64,000 nucleotides of DNA from JAWKWH01 sp963669415 (GCA_963669415.2 CAXXPS010000002.1:2294001-2358000), one strand, 5' to 3'. Positions 9,109 to 18,670 are shown, counted from the first letter of the stretch. Notes: generated from the letters alone by a model not told the origin. Made by a program: numbers and translations.

Positions 9109-10423
9109 TTCCCGTCCTTCCACTGCGTCGTGCCGACCACCATGAGGCCGGATTAACCGGTTTTCCGTTTTTTCGAAACTCAATATAGAGTTCCGGACTT
9201 TGATTTCCCGTTTTTTGCGCTACCGCGCTGGCCAAACGTACCTCACCCATCACACCCAAGGGCTCGCCAGCCAGAACCGATTGGCCCAAGGCTGTGTTGA
9301 TTCGGTCCAAACCAGCCATAACGACATGATATCCATCACCTGTATCAAGGATCAAGACTTGGCCATAGGATCTGAACGGACCGGAATATAGCACAATTGC
9401 ATCTGCGGGGGCGGTAACAATAGCTCCCGATTGTGTTTGAACGGTGTCACCTGTCCGTTTGCCGCCAATTCCGTCATCGGAACCAAACCGGGCGACGATT
9501 CGTCCGGCTACCGGCAATACGAGCTTGCCGCGCAACCGGCCGAAAGGTTCGCCGGCACCTAGCCTGTTTTGTTCAGGTACGGGCCGGTTGGCCAGTTCAG
9601 CCTCGCGGCGGCGCCTTTCCTCCTCGGCCAGTCTGGCTTTTTCCTGTGCCCGGCGGATGCTGGTGATTTGGCTCTCAAGCGACGCAATCAAATCCTTCAA
9701 ATTTGTTGCCTTGCCGGACAACTCAGCGGCTTTCTGCCGTTCGGCCATCATCTCGGCCTCAGATTGCGACTGGAGCTGTTTGCGTTCAGCCAGAAGCCGT
9801 CCAAGCCGCTCCTTCTCTGCTATCTGCTCGGTGATCCTCTGGGTCAGTCGCTTGCGTTCCTCGCGAATGGATACGGTAATTCTTGACAATGCCTTCAAAT
9901 CGGCGATGAGGATTTCAGTCTCCGCGCGCAGTTCCGGAACAACGGCTCCCAAGAGTATCGCACTACGCACCGAGGCGAGCGCATCTTCCGGCCTGACAAG
10001 CAGTGCTGGTGGTGGATTGAGGCCCATCCGCTGCAGCGCGCCCAGAACTTCGGCCAAGATTCCACTGCGGAGCTTGAGTGAAGTGCGGAGATCGAAATCA
10101 CGCTTGCTCAACGTTTCCAGCCGTACCTCGATATCTTCAATGTCCTCAGAGATCTTCTTTTCGGTCTTGGCCGCCTGGATCAAAGCTGCAGTCAAGCTCG
10201 CATTATCCTTGCGGATCGATGCAACCTCGCGCTCCAACGTCGCGAGGCGCTCATCCGTCAGGGTGATCTGTTTTTTGAGCTGTTCATATTCTCGGCGGTT
10301 CTGCGCATTGCTGGATTCGAGCTCCAGCGGGTCCTGTGTCTGGGCCAATACGCCTGGGGTTGCCGCGATCAGGGAACCGATCAACGCCACCGTAACCGAT
10401 ATCGTCTTTGTCCTGATTGCCAA
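9098..10423 (-). CDS. EnvC-like murein hydrolase activator, M23 family
   Basis: A 441-residue secreted protein with a signal peptide (TISVTVALIGSLIAATPGVLA), a long coiled coil from about residue 35 to 280, and a C-terminal LytM domain. In the LytM domain the zinc-binding H-x3-D and H-x-H motifs are not visible. GYHVVMAGLD and ELYIEFRKNGKPVNPASWW are present instead, as in EnvC, which activates amidases rather than cutting murein itself. This suggests a role in daughter-cell separation. It is cotranscribed with ctpA. Confidence 0.87.
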   Translation of the reverse strand: MAIRTKTISVTVALIGSLIAATPGVLAQTQDPLELESSNAQNRREYEQLKKQITLTDERLATLEREVASIRKDNASLTAALIQAAKTEKKISEDIEDIEVRLETLSKRDFDLRTSLKLRSGILAEVLGALQRMGLNPPPALLVRPEDALASVRSAILLGAVVPELRAETEILIADLKALSRITVSIREERKRLTQRITEQIAEKERLGRLLAERKQLQSQSEAEMMAERQKAAELSGKATNLKDLIASLESQITSIRRAQEKARLAEEERRRREAELANRPVPEQNRLGAGEPFGRLRGKLVLPVAGRIVARFGSDDGIGGKRTGDTVQTQSGAIVTAPADAIVLYSGPFRSYGQVLILDTGDGYHVVMAGLDRINTALGQSVLAGEPLGVMGEVRLASAVAQKTGNQSPELYIEFRKNGKPVNPASWWSARRSGRTGNDS

Positions 10424-10521
10424 CTGTACCGTCGCGAAGGTTGAAGTTTCAGGGAAAATCTAACCCATGGGCATTTAATGCAGCACTAACCATATTCGCC
10501 AATTTGTCAAAAACCCGGCGC

Positions 10522-11004
10522 TCAATCACGGTGATAGGGGTGACCACTCAATATTGTGGTTGCCCTGTATAGCTGCTCTGCGAGCATGATTCTTGCAATT
10601 TGATGCGGCCAGGTCAGTTTGCCGAAACTGATCTTTTGTCCGGCAAGGGAGTGCAGAGAGGCATCGTGTCCGTCCGGTCCACCGATCGCAAACCAGCAAT
10701 CGCGGACGCCGTCGTCGCGCATGGAGCGGACAAAACCAGCAAATTCGCGCGACGTAACATTCTTTCCGGTCTCGTCAAGAAGTATCAGTGTTTGGCTGTT
10801 GTCAAACCGCGCTTTCAAGCGGTCTGCTTCCTCCTGCTGGCGCAGTTCCGGCCTGGAGGCTTTGCTTTCGGCGATCTCGGTCAATCCGGTGAATGCCAGA
10901 CCCAAAGGCGGCCCCGCCTTGGCGATTCGGTCCAAATACCGGCTGCAAAGCGCCTCTTCCGGCCCCCGCTTCAGGCGCCCGACAGCAAATATTGAAATGC
11001 GCAC
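10522..11004 (-). CDS. rlmH: 23S rRNA (pseudouridine1915-N3)-methyltransferase
   Basis: A 160-residue SPOUT methyltransferase that modifies pseudouridine 1915 in helix 69 of 23S rRNA. Family signatures are LILLDETGKNVTSREFAGF, FAIGGPDGHD and the C-terminal LTWPHQIARIMLAEQLYRA…GHPYHRD. The length is standard. It lies 21 bases downstream of rsfS, the usual pair. Confidence 0.96.
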   Translation of the reverse strand: MRISIFAVGRLKRGPEEALCSRYLDRIAKAGPPLGLAFTGLTEIAESKASRPELRQQEEADRLKARFDNSQTLILLDETGKNVTSREFAGFVRSMRDDGVRDCWFAIGGPDGHDASLHSLAGQKISFGKLTWPHQIARIMLAEQLYRATTILSGHPYHRD

Positions 11005-11025
11005 AGTTATCCGGCCAGACAGAAC

Positions 11026-11466
11026 CTAGTGGACTGTCTGATCATCGAGGTCGGGTGCGAGCCACATTTTCTCGATGTTGTAGAAGTCTCGAACTTCCGG
11101 GCGGAATACATGCACGATAATGTCGCCGGCATCGATGAGCACCCAGTCGGCGCTCTGCAGGCCCTCCACTCGTGCTTTGCCCAAACCGGCATCCTTCAGT
11201 GCTTTCAGCAAATGGTCGGCCACTGCCGACACATGCCGATGCGAGCGGCCGGAAGCGACTACCATGTAGTCTCCGAGGCTCGATTTGCCCTGAATGTCGA
11301 TTGGAACGATGTTTTCAGCCTTGGAGTCTTCGAGACTGCCAAGCACAATGTTGAGTGCCGCTGATGAGTCGTGTTGAACGCTCACTTCGGCGGGTGAAGG
11401 TTCCGGGGATACCTTCCGCGTATGTGCTGTTCTCAGAGTCTTTCCTTTCCTGGCAAGAACAACCAA
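11026..11466 (-). CDS. rsfS: ribosome silencing factor
   Basis: RsfS/Iojap-family protein that binds L14 and blocks subunit joining when nutrients are low. Core motifs: SLEDSKAENIVPIDIQGKSS, DYMVVASGRSHRHVSAVADH and DWVLIDAGDIIVHVF. The frame opens with a TTG at 11466, and a GTG at 11385 is an alternative start. The core domain begins shortly after the GTG, and a hairpin at 11470 sits across the ribosome binding region of the TTG, so the start remains uncertain. Confidence 0.93.
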   Translation of the reverse strand: MVVLARKGKTLRTAHTRKVSPEPSPAEVSVQHDSSAALNIVLGSLEDSKAENIVPIDIQGKSSLGDYMVVASGRSHRHVSAVADHLLKALKDAGLGKARVEGLQSADWVLIDAGDIIVHVFRPEVRDFYNIEKMWLAPDLDDQTVH

Positions 11467-11469
11467 ACC

Positions 11470-11487
11470 ACCGGCGTGTTCGCCGGT
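11470..11487 (-). other. hairpin between the MFS gene and rsfS
   Basis: A perfect 7-bp stem (ACCGGCG/CGCCGGT) with a four-base loop. On the minus strand it is followed by GGTTGGTTGTTCTTG, which is only moderately T-rich. It could be a weak terminator after the MFS gene or a structure masking a rsfS start. Confidence 0.4.
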
Positions 11488-11546
11488 ATTCCAAAGATAT
11501 GCAGGAAATTGTTAAGGATTCAAGACAATAGCGGCTGTATTTGGCT

Positions 11547-12869
11547 CTAAGATTGCTGTTTTTCGTCATCTTCCGGCCAGTAGGCCAGGTCTGCCGGTAC
11601 GGGCGCTTGCGCCGACATCGGCGCGAATGTGCCGGTTTCATGGCGCGGAACGCGCTCGGCGGAGAACAATCGCCAGGCGACGAAGATCCCGAACGATGCT
11701 GCTATCACAATCACGAGAACAATGAACACAGTGGTGCCAAAACCCGCAGTCAACAGGGTTGCCAGACCGGGTATCAGGAAACCCGAAACCGACCAGGCAA
11801 ACAACATCGTACTGGCCACCTGCACAAGCTCGTTTCTCTCGGCCCGGTCGCTGGCATGGGCGTTCGATATTGAGAAAATTGATTCGGTTGAGCCCACCCA
11901 GACCATATAGATGAAAATCAGGATCCAGATCGGCGAACCGTCCATGATGAAAGCCAGAATTCCTGTTCCGCTAACGCTCACAGCTGCCGCCAGCAAGACC
12001 ACCCGCCTGTCCAGTCGGTCGGAAACCCAGCCGGCGGGAAGCTGGATCAAAAGGGTCCCTAGCGGCATTGCCAGCATTAAAAGTGCGATATCAGCTTTGG
12101 AATAGCCCGATGCTGCCAGATGTATCGGCGAAAATCCGGCGACCATCATGGTCAATCCGCCAACGGCGAGCATTCCGACCATGGCCACCGGTGAAATGCT
12201 CCAGACGGCACGTATGGCAATCGATGCGGTTTCTGGCGGGGCAGGCGGGCGCAGACGGGTCAAACCGACAGGAATGATCGACAAGGCCGCAAATGCGATT
12301 GAAATGATCTGCGCATGCGATCCGGATATCTCGACATAAGCAATCAGATAAGAGCCGCAACCGATACCGATGATGTAGGCAACGTAGAATATTGCCATGA
12401 CCCGGCCGCGAATCTCGTTGCCAACGACGTCGTTCAACCAACTCTGTGAAACGATGAACAAGCCACTGACGGCAAATCCATAAATTGTTCGCGCCACTGC
12501 CCATGGAAACGGTGACACCCAAGCGGCAAGGAAAACGTTTGATAGGATTACCAGAGCCGAAAGCGTCATAAATACACGAGCATGACCCACTCTGGCGACA
12601 AGCTGACCGGTCAGGAAGCATCCGGCAATTCCGCCGGCCGACAAAGCGGTGATCATCAATCCGGCCCAAGCCGGCTCGAATCCCTCAGCTGCCAACCGCA
12701 GAGGAATGAATGCGAACATCAAACCATTACCGACGGCAATGAGCGCCATCGATATGATTACGCCTGCGACCGCTATTGCCGGTGTTGGCAGATCTCCCGC
12801 ACCGTATGCAGCCTCATCCATTTTGCCGGCGTTGATACCCATGTCCGAAACATCGACCGGATTGAGCAT
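11547..12869 (-). CDS. MFS transporter
   Basis: A polytopic membrane protein of about 440 residues with roughly 12 hydrophobic segments. The MFS loop 2-3 motif appears as GQLVARVGHARVF and the mirrored one as GWVSDRLDRRVV. It resembles the YcaD/MFS_1 type of permease with an unknown substrate. Several starts are possible: 12869, 12842 or 12821. The frame extends to 12971, but that would run into nadD. In related genomes nadD is followed directly by rsfS, so this gene appears to be an insertion into the conserved order. Confidence 0.85.
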   Translation of the reverse strand: MLNPVDVSDMGINAGKMDEAAYGAGDLPTPAIAVAGVIISMALIAVGNGLMFAFIPLRLAAEGFEPAWAGLMITALSAGGIAGCFLTGQLVARVGHARVFMTLSALVILSNVFLAAWVSPFPWAVARTIYGFAVSGLFIVSQSWLNDVVGNEIRGRVMAIFYVAYIIGIGCGSYLIAYVEISGSHAQIISIAFAALSIIPVGLTRLRPPAPPETASIAIRAVWSISPVAMVGMLAVGGLTMMVAGFSPIHLAASGYSKADIALLMLAMPLGTLLIQLPAGWVSDRLDRRVVLLAAAVSVSGTGILAFIMDGSPIWILIFIYMVWVGSTESIFSISNAHASDRAERNELVQVASTMLFAWSVSGFLIPGLATLLTAGFGTTVFIVLVIVIAASFGIFVAWRLFSAERVPRHETGTFAPMSAQAPVPADLAYWPEDDEKQQS

Positions 12870-12907
12870 TTGAGCGCCAGCAAATACGACATGAATTTCA
12901 GGGTAGA

Positions 12908-13489
12908 TTACTCGCCGTCGCGAATTGCGGTCGATGACAGCGATGAACGCGGGCCGTGAATGAAGGTCCATGCCGGTGCTTTGAGGCGCGCCAACACCGC
13001 CGAATCGTCTTCGTCGATGCGCGCAAAATCATAGGATTTTGCGGTAATTGAAGAAAGGAAGGATAGCGTCGAGCCGGGGCGATCGATGACCGCAACCGGT
13101 ACTGTGTCAATTATCTGACGCCATCTGTCCCACTTGTGAAAGTCACGCAAATTGTCAGCACCCATGATCCAAACAAAATTTACGCCGGGATTGCGACGTA
13201 AGACGAGCTCGATCATGTCTGCCGTATACCGGAGATTATGAGCAGCTTCGAACGCTGTGACGCGGATACGTGGATCATTGGCTATTGCTTCGCTTTGTGC
13301 GATGCGAACGTCCAGCGCCGATTGATTTCTTCTGGTTTTCAGCGGGTTCCCTGGCGAGACGATCCACCACAATTGGTGAAGCGCGAGACGACGCAGGGCA
13401 ATTTCGGCCACAAGGCGATGTCCTGCGTGAGGCGGATTGAACGATCCGCCAAACAGGCCCACGCTCAATCCCCTTGCCGCGTGGGGCAT
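12908..13489 (-). CDS. nadD: nicotinate-nucleotide adenylyltransferase
   Basis: Adenylates nicotinate mononucleotide to deamido-NAD in NAD synthesis. The nucleotidyltransferase signature is VGLFGGSFNPPHAGH, followed by WWIVSPGNPLK and VWIMGADNLRDFHKW. ISSTAIR has become SLSSTAIRDGE at the C-terminus, which is still the expected S-x-T-x-I-R motif. The ATG at 13489 places the signature about 10 residues in, as in homologues. The frame stays open to 13570, overlapping proA. Confidence 0.94.
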   Translation of the reverse strand: MPHAARGLSVGLFGGSFNPPHAGHRLVAEIALRRLALHQLWWIVSPGNPLKTRRNQSALDVRIAQSEAIANDPRIRVTAFEAAHNLRYTADMIELVLRRNPGVNFVWIMGADNLRDFHKWDRWRQIIDTVPVAVIDRPGSTLSFLSSITAKSYDFARIDEDDSAVLARLKAPAWTFIHGPRSSLSSTAIRDGE

Positions 13490-13536
13490 TTTCAACTTCT
13501 GACTGGACAAACCGACTATCGCTCTCGACACCGTGC

Positions 13537-14823
13537 TCAAGGCCGGGTTTGACCCGATCCGCGCACGCAATATTTAAACGAAGTCAACTGTTCGACGCCC
13601 ACCGGACCGCGTGCATGCATTTTGCCGGTTGCAATGCCGATTTCTGCACCCATGCCGAATTCGCCGCCATCGGCGAATTGTGTTGATGCGTTGTGAAGCA
13701 GGATCGCCGAATCGATCTCCGAGAAAAACCGATCAACGGCCTTGTGATCTTCAGCAATTATCGCCTCGGTATGGTTCGAAGAGTAGCGATTGATGTGTTC
13801 AATTGCTCCTCCGACACCATCAACCACCGTCACTGATATGATGGCGTCAAGATATTCGGTCGACCAATCCGCATCCGTCGCCTCTTTGGCAATACGAAAG
13901 CCTTTGATTTCATTTGTGTCTACCCGAACCTCACAGCCCGCGTTGATCAGCGCCTGCATGATCTGAACCAAATGCGTTCCAATTACCTCGCGATCGACAA
14001 GAAGGGTTTCTGCAGCTCCGCAAATTCCTGTGCGCCGCATTTTGGAATTGACCACCACGTCAATCGCCATGCCGAGATCCGCCGACCCGTCAACATAGAC
14101 GTGACATATGCCTTCCAAGTGGGCAAAAACCGGAACCCGCGCCTCGCTTTGCACCCGCTCGACCAATCCTTTGCCACCCCGCGGCACTATGACATCGATG
14201 GCTCCGTTGAGGCCTTTCAGCATTTCGCCCACTGCGGCGCGATCGGTTGTCGGTACGAGCTGAACAGCATCAGCGGTCAATCCGGTCGTCTCAAGCGCCT
14301 TGACCATGCATTGATAAATTGCGTCGGAAGAGTGAAATGAATCCGATCCCCCGCGCAAGATCACGGCGTTGCCAGCCTTCAGGCACAATGCCGCGGCATC
14401 TGCGGTCACATTCGGTCGGCTTTCGTAAATAACACCAAGCACACCGAGCGGCGTTCGAACGCGCTCAATGCGCAATCCGTTGGGCCGGGTCCACTCGGCG
14501 ATTGTTTTGCCAACCGGATCGGGAAGTTCGGCAATCGCCCTGATACCTTCCGAAATTGCCTTGATGCGATCAGCGGTTAGCGTCAACCGGTCAACAAATG
14601 CTTCGCTGAGACCGGTCTCCTTGGCGTTTTGCAGATCTTTTGCGTTCGCCGCCAGGATTGAGTCCACTTCCCGCTCGATAACAAGCGCCATTCCCAATAA
14701 CGCGCTGTTCTTGGTGTCCGTGGAAGTCGTCGCAAGTTGACGAGCCGCTTTTTGAGACCTTGCCCCGATGTCGTTCATCAATGCGGAGACGCCGGCGTCT
14801 GAATTTCCTGCCTTATTGAGCAT
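13537..14823 (-). CDS. proA: glutamate-5-semialdehyde dehydrogenase
   Basis: Second step of proline synthesis: NADPH reduction of glutamyl 5-phosphate to glutamate 5-semialdehyde. The protein has 428 residues of the aldehyde dehydrogenase fold. The catalytic cysteine is in RRTGICGAAETLL. Other family motifs are VIYESRPNVTADAAALCLKA and MGAEIGIATGKMHARGPVG. It lies 3 bases behind proB, so the two are surely cotranscribed. Confidence 0.97.
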   Translation of the reverse strand: MLNKAGNSDAGVSALMNDIGARSQKAARQLATTSTDTKNSALLGMALVIEREVDSILAANAKDLQNAKETGLSEAFVDRLTLTADRIKAISEGIRAIAELPDPVGKTIAEWTRPNGLRIERVRTPLGVLGVIYESRPNVTADAAALCLKAGNAVILRGGSDSFHSSDAIYQCMVKALETTGLTADAVQLVPTTDRAAVGEMLKGLNGAIDVIVPRGGKGLVERVQSEARVPVFAHLEGICHVYVDGSADLGMAIDVVVNSKMRRTGICGAAETLLVDREVIGTHLVQIMQALINAGCEVRVDTNEIKGFRIAKEATDADWSTEYLDAIISVTVVDGVGGAIEHINRYSSNHTEAIIAEDHKAVDRFFSEIDSAILLHNASTQFADGGEFGMGAEIGIATGKMHARGPVGVEQLTSFKYCVRGSGQTRP

Positions 14824-14826
14824 ATG

Positions 14827-15966
14827 TCACCCCGTCGTCCCGGCCGCCCCAGCCTTGCAAAGCATCACGAGATCATCGCGGTGAATCATGGCGGCGCGGC
14901 CTTCATAGCCAATTTTGGTTGCAATTTCGCTACTCTTCAGACCGATGATCTTTACGGCATCTGCCACATCATAGGCAACCAGTCCGCGCGCGATCAGCTG
15001 TTCTTCGTGATTGACGACGGCGACGGTATCTCCGCGGGAGAAATTTCCGCTGATTGCGGTGACACCCGCTGGAAGCAGCGATTTTCCTGAAAGAAGCGCC
15101 CGCACGGCACCGCCATCAATCGTCAGTTGACCGGCCGGTTCCAGATTGCCGGCGATCCAGGTCTTGTAGCTTTTGACGGGACGCGAAGACGCATGAAACA
15201 GCGTTGCCCTTGCTCCCTCGTCAATGGCTGAAAGAGGATTTAAGCGGGTACCCGACGCGATGACCATCTCGGTTCCGGCTTCCGTGGCAATGCGGCCGGC
15301 ATCCAGCTTGGTACGCATTCCACCGCGGGAAAGACCGGAACCGGCATCTCCTGCCATGTCATTGATTTCGGCAGTGATGGATTGCACTTCCGCGATGAAT
15401 CTCGCGTCCGGATCCGTTGCAGGCGGCGCAGAATAAAGACCGTCAACATCAGACAAAAGGATCAGCAAATCGGCGCCCATCATCGTTGCAACACGCGCGG
15501 CAAGCCGGTCATTGTCACCGTAGCGTATCTCGCTTGTCGCTACCGTATCGTTTTCATTGATGACCGGTACGGCTTTCAACTTGAGCAAGGTCGAAATGGT
15601 GGCACGTGCGTTCAAGTACCGCCGCCGCTCCTCGGTGTCGCCCAGTGTTACCAGAACCTGGCCGGATGTAAGCGCGTTCTTCCCCAGCGCCTCGTCCCAC
15701 GCCCGCGCCAATGCAATTTGACCTGCCGCCGCCGCAGCCTGGCTTTCCTCCAGCTTCAGCATTCGGTTTCCAAGCCGCAATATCGTCCGTCCGAGTGCAA
15801 TTGCACCAGACGAAACGATCATCACCTGACAGTCTGATCCAGTAAGTTTGGCAATGTCCGCACACAGGGAAGCCAGCCACTCCCGCTTCAATCCGCTTTC
15901 CGGATCAACCAGAAGTGAGGAACCAATCTTCACGCAGATGCGTTGATATTCGGACAGAGGTTTCAC
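14827..15966 (-). CDS. proB: glutamate 5-kinase
   Basis: First step of proline synthesis; phosphorylates glutamate. The 379 residues comprise an amino acid kinase domain (RICVKIGSSLLV, MIVSSGAIALGR, NENDTVATSEIRYGDND, SRGGMRTKLDAGRIA) and a C-terminal PUA domain from about residue 275. The start codon overlaps the obgE stop by 4 bases, a coupled arrangement typical of the group. Confidence 0.97.
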   Translation of the reverse strand: MKPLSEYQRICVKIGSSLLVDPESGLKREWLASLCADIAKLTGSDCQVMIVSSGAIALGRTILRLGNRMLKLEESQAAAAAGQIALARAWDEALGKNALTSGQVLVTLGDTEERRRYLNARATISTLLKLKAVPVINENDTVATSEIRYGDNDRLAARVATMMGADLLILLSDVDGLYSAPPATDPDARFIAEVQSITAEINDMAGDAGSGLSRGGMRTKLDAGRIATEAGTEMVIASGTRLNPLSAIDEGARATLFHASSRPVKSYKTWIAGNLEPAGQLTIDGGAVRALLSGKSLLPAGVTAISGNFSRGDTVAVVNHEEQLIARGLVAYDVADAVKIIGLKSSEIATKIGYEGRAAMIHRDDLVMLCKAGAAGTTG

Positions 15967-17012
15967 TGCAAATCTTCTGCCTTCTGCCAGCGCGGATCTG
16001 TCTCTACGGGTGTATCGTCAGTGCGCGCCTGCGTGATGATATCCATAAGGTTGCGCAAGGACCTGTCGATGCCTTCTCCCGTCGCAGCAGATAGCACCAA
16101 TACATCCCTGCCGCTGGCAACGGACAAACTGTCTCGAGCGGTATTCCGGTCCTCTTCACTCAGCAAATCACACTGGGAAAGCGCCACGATCTCGGGTTTA
16201 TCGGCAAGCCCGTGACCATAGGCTTCCAACTCACGGCGCACCGTCCGGTATGCCGCTACAGGATCATCTTCCCTCGCCGATACCAGATGCAAAAGCACCC
16301 TCGTTCGCTCAACATGGCCGAGAAACCGGTCACCGATGCCGACACCTTCATGCGCGCCTTCAATCAAACCGGGAATGTCGGCAATCACGAATTCACGGGC
16401 ATCGATCCGGGTGACGCCGAGACCCGGATAGAGGGTGGTAAACGGATAGTCAGCGATTTTCGGTTTTGCTGCCGTGACCCGCGCCAGATAAGTCGATTTG
16501 CCAGCATTTGGTAGACCGACCAGGCCTGCATCAGCGATTAGTTTCAAGCGCAACCGTATCGTGCGTTCCTCGCCGGGCAGGCCCGGATTGGCGCGCCGTG
16601 GCGCACGATTGGTCGACGATTTGAAATGCATATTGCCAAAGCCGCCATTTCCACCTTTGGCCAACAAGAAGCGGTCACCGACGGCAATCAAATCACAGAT
16701 CAGGGTTTCGTCGTCTTCCTCAAAGATCTGCGTACCGGCCGGGACTTTCAAGGTAACATCGGCACCTTTGGCGCCCGTCTTGTGTCCACCCATGCCATGC
16801 ATTCCGGTCTTGGCCTTAAAATGCTGCCGGTAGCGATAGTCGATCAGTGTGTTCAATCCATCCACCGCTTCCACCCAAACGTCACCGCCGCGTCCGCCAT
16901 TTCCTCCGTCCGGACCGCCAAATTCGATGAATTTTTCACGCCTGAAAGAGACGCTGCCTGCCCCGCCGTCACCGGAGCGGATGTAGATTTTGACCGTATC
17001 GAGGAATTTCAT
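15963..17012 (-). CDS. obgE: GTPase Obg/CgtA
   Basis: Essential ribosome-associated GTPase. The 349 residues hold a glycine-rich Obg fold (GGNGGRGGDVW, KGGNGGFGNMHFKSSTNRAPR) and a G domain with GLPNAGKSTYL, DIPGLIEGAHEGVGIG and SQCDLL. The variable C-terminal domain is short. It heads the obgE-proB-proA-nadD run. The start ATG lies 14 bases from the left limit of the divergent phosphatase-family open frame. Confidence 0.97.
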   Translation of the reverse strand: MKFLDTVKIYIRSGDGGAGSVSFRREKFIEFGGPDGGNGGRGGDVWVEAVDGLNTLIDYRYRQHFKAKTGMHGMGGHKTGAKGADVTLKVPAGTQIFEEDDETLICDLIAVGDRFLLAKGGNGGFGNMHFKSSTNRAPRRANPGLPGEERTIRLRLKLIADAGLVGLPNAGKSTYLARVTAAKPKIADYPFTTLYPGLGVTRIDAREFVIADIPGLIEGAHEGVGIGDRFLGHVERTRVLLHLVSAREDDPVAAYRTVRRELEAYGHGLADKPEIVALSQCDLLSEEDRNTARDSLSVASGRDVLVLSAATGEGIDRSLRNLMDIITQARTDDTPVETDPRWQKAEDLQ

Positions 17013-17131
17013 GCCGGTGCTGCCGTGTGATCAATTTGCAAGCGGTTGAGTTTGATTGGCTGTTGCTCTATCGCATGGCTCGCAACGAAGCGAAAGAAAC
17101 TGTTGCGACATTCACTTGGCGGAGCAGATCG

Positions 17132-17980
17132 ATGACCATGCAATGTGTTACCTATAATATCCAGTTCGGGTTTGGCATGGATAACCGCTACGATCTGGAG
17201 CGAATTGCCGGTGCGGTGCGTGGCGCCGACTTGATAGCGTTTCAGGAAGTCACGCGAAACAACCCGCAAAATGGCGGCGCCGACATGGTAGCCGGCCTGT
17301 GTGACCTGTTCCCGGACTATTTCCATGTTTTTGGCGCGCCCTTCCAATTGGGATTTGCCTCGCGCATGGAGGGCGAAAAAGCGGTTTCGGAATATTTTGA
17401 GTTCGGCAACATGATATTGTCGAAGAAGCCGATCATCTCGTCGCGCAATTTGTTGCTGCCGCGAACGAGGACAACGGACGTGCTCAACCTTCAACGCGGT
17501 GCGCTGGAAGCGATGGTCGAGACATCGATCGGGCCTTTGCGTTTCTACTCGGTTCATCTCGATCACATGCGCGAAGATGAGCGCCTTACGCAGATTGATT
17601 TCCTGATGAAGCGGGTTCTCTGCTACGAGCAAGAAGGCGGCGCGGTAAGTGGGCTTCCTACGAGAGGATTTCCCGAACCGCCGCACCCGGAACACGCGAT
17701 CCTGATGGGCGACTTCAACATGGTGCCGGAGAGTTCCGGTTACATTGCGATATGCGGGCCGGAAGAATATCGTGATGGTGATTTTGTCGACGTCTCCATC
17801 CCCGAAGGCGTTGCCCCGGCCGACAGCCATACCTGGTTCGACACCGGCAATAATGAGCGAAAGAACCGTCTTGACTATTGTTTCGTCACACCCGGCCTTG
17901 CCGGGCATGCCGGCAAGGCGCGAGTTGATACCGAAGCGCAAGGTTCGGACCACCGACCTGTTTGGTTTGAGCTTGGATAA
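17132..17980 (+). CDS. endonuclease/exonuclease/phosphatase family protein
   Basis: A 282-residue metal-dependent phosphodiesterase-fold protein. Motifs of the family in order: CVTYNIQFGFG, LIAFQEVTRN (metal-binding Glu), FYSVHLDHMR, ILMGDFNMVPES and the terminal QGSDHRPVWFEL (catalytic His). The substrate could be a nucleic acid, phospholipid or small phosphate ester. The ATG at 17132 has GGAG 7-8 bases upstream; the frame extends to 17027 without family similarity. It converges on the GNAT gene. Confidence 0.88.
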   Translation: MTMQCVTYNIQFGFGMDNRYDLERIAGAVRGADLIAFQEVTRNNPQNGGADMVAGLCDLFPDYFHVFGAPFQLGFASRMEGEKAVSEYFEFGNMILSKKPIISSRNLLLPRTRTTDVLNLQRGALEAMVETSIGPLRFYSVHLDHMREDERLTQIDFLMKRVLCYEQEGGAVSGLPTRGFPEPPHPEHAILMGDFNMVPESSGYIAICGPEEYRDGDFVDVSIPEGVAPADSHTWFDTGNNERKNRLDYCFVTPGLAGHAGKARVDTEAQGSDHRPVWFELG

Positions 17981-17996
17981 TGTCATTCGCGCCTGC

Positions 17997-18542
17997 TCAC
18001 GCTGCGACATCGTAGGCCGCGCAATTCGACCCGGTGAAACGCTGTGCCGTTAGCTCGGTGTGAATGTCGCCGACCATCGCCTGACGGGCAGTCGAATATT
18101 GTTCGCCGCCACCAGTTACCTTGAAGCCCAGGCGCTTCTGCAGCGCAAGTGAAGCAGGATTGTCTGCAAACACCGAGGAATACACCGTCACGTTTGGCAG
18201 TTCTGCAAAGTAGCGACCCAGTACCGCGCCCACTGCTTCGGTCATGTATCCATGACCCCACCAGGGTTCGGCCAGCCAGTATCCGAGCACAGGCCCAACG
18301 CCACGCTGTTCAATGCCGACAACGCCAATCAGTCTTTCGCGATGGACGGTGAAGATGATTTTCTCATCGCCGGCCCGATCACAACGCTTGAACCATTCAA
18401 TGGCGTCCTGGTGGTCATAGGGAAACGGCACCCGCGCCAGCATACGCGTGACATTCCAGTTGGACAGATGCAGCGCGATGTCATCCGCATCCACTTCCAA
18501 AGGGGGCCTCAATGTCAGTCTCTTCGTGACCAAAATGTCCAT
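17997..18542 (-). CDS. GNAT family N-acetyltransferase
   Basis: A 181-residue acetyltransferase of the RimJ/RimL-like type. It starts with DILVTKRLTLRPPLEVDADD and contains the acetyl-CoA site around YWLAEPWWGHGYMTEAVGAV, then VFADNPASLALQKRLGF. The start at 18542 is directly behind GGAGG. A GNAT gene between rpmA and obgE is usual in rhizobia, but its substrate is not known. Confidence 0.9.
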   Translation of the reverse strand: MDILVTKRLTLRPPLEVDADDIALHLSNWNVTRMLARVPFPYDHQDAIEWFKRCDRAGDEKIIFTVHRERLIGVVGIEQRGVGPVLGYWLAEPWWGHGYMTEAVGAVLGRYFAELPNVTVYSSVFADNPASLALQKRLGFKVTGGGEQYSTARQAMVGDIHTELTAQRFTGSNCAAYDVAA

Positions 18543-18566
18543 GGCAACCTCCAACGCCAAAAGAGA

Positions 18567-18594
18567 AAGGGGAGATGGCGGCCCATCTCCCCTT
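18567..18594 (-). terminator. intrinsic terminator after rpmA
   Basis: A 12-bp perfect stem (AAGGGGAGATGG/CCATCTCCCCTT) with a four-base loop. On the minus strand it is followed by TCTCTTTT. It lies between rpmA and the GNAT gene. Confidence 0.8.
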
Positions 18595-18670
18595 CAATTC
18601 TTTCGCCGCTATCGGCTTTCAAACTTCCGGGTCCAAGATGGGACGCCGGTGTTTGAATTTGCGGAACCGG

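Noticed and set aside
9444..10463. Long plus-strand frame opposite the envC-like gene
   Set aside because: Serine/arginine-rich product with no family similarity; the minus strand encodes a well-supported secreted coiled-coil protein.
17009..18010. Long open frame (333 codons) on the minus strand opposite the phosphatase-family gene
   Set aside because: It lies fully antisense to a gene with clear family motifs, has no recognisable domain and an arginine-rich composition typical of a shadow frame.
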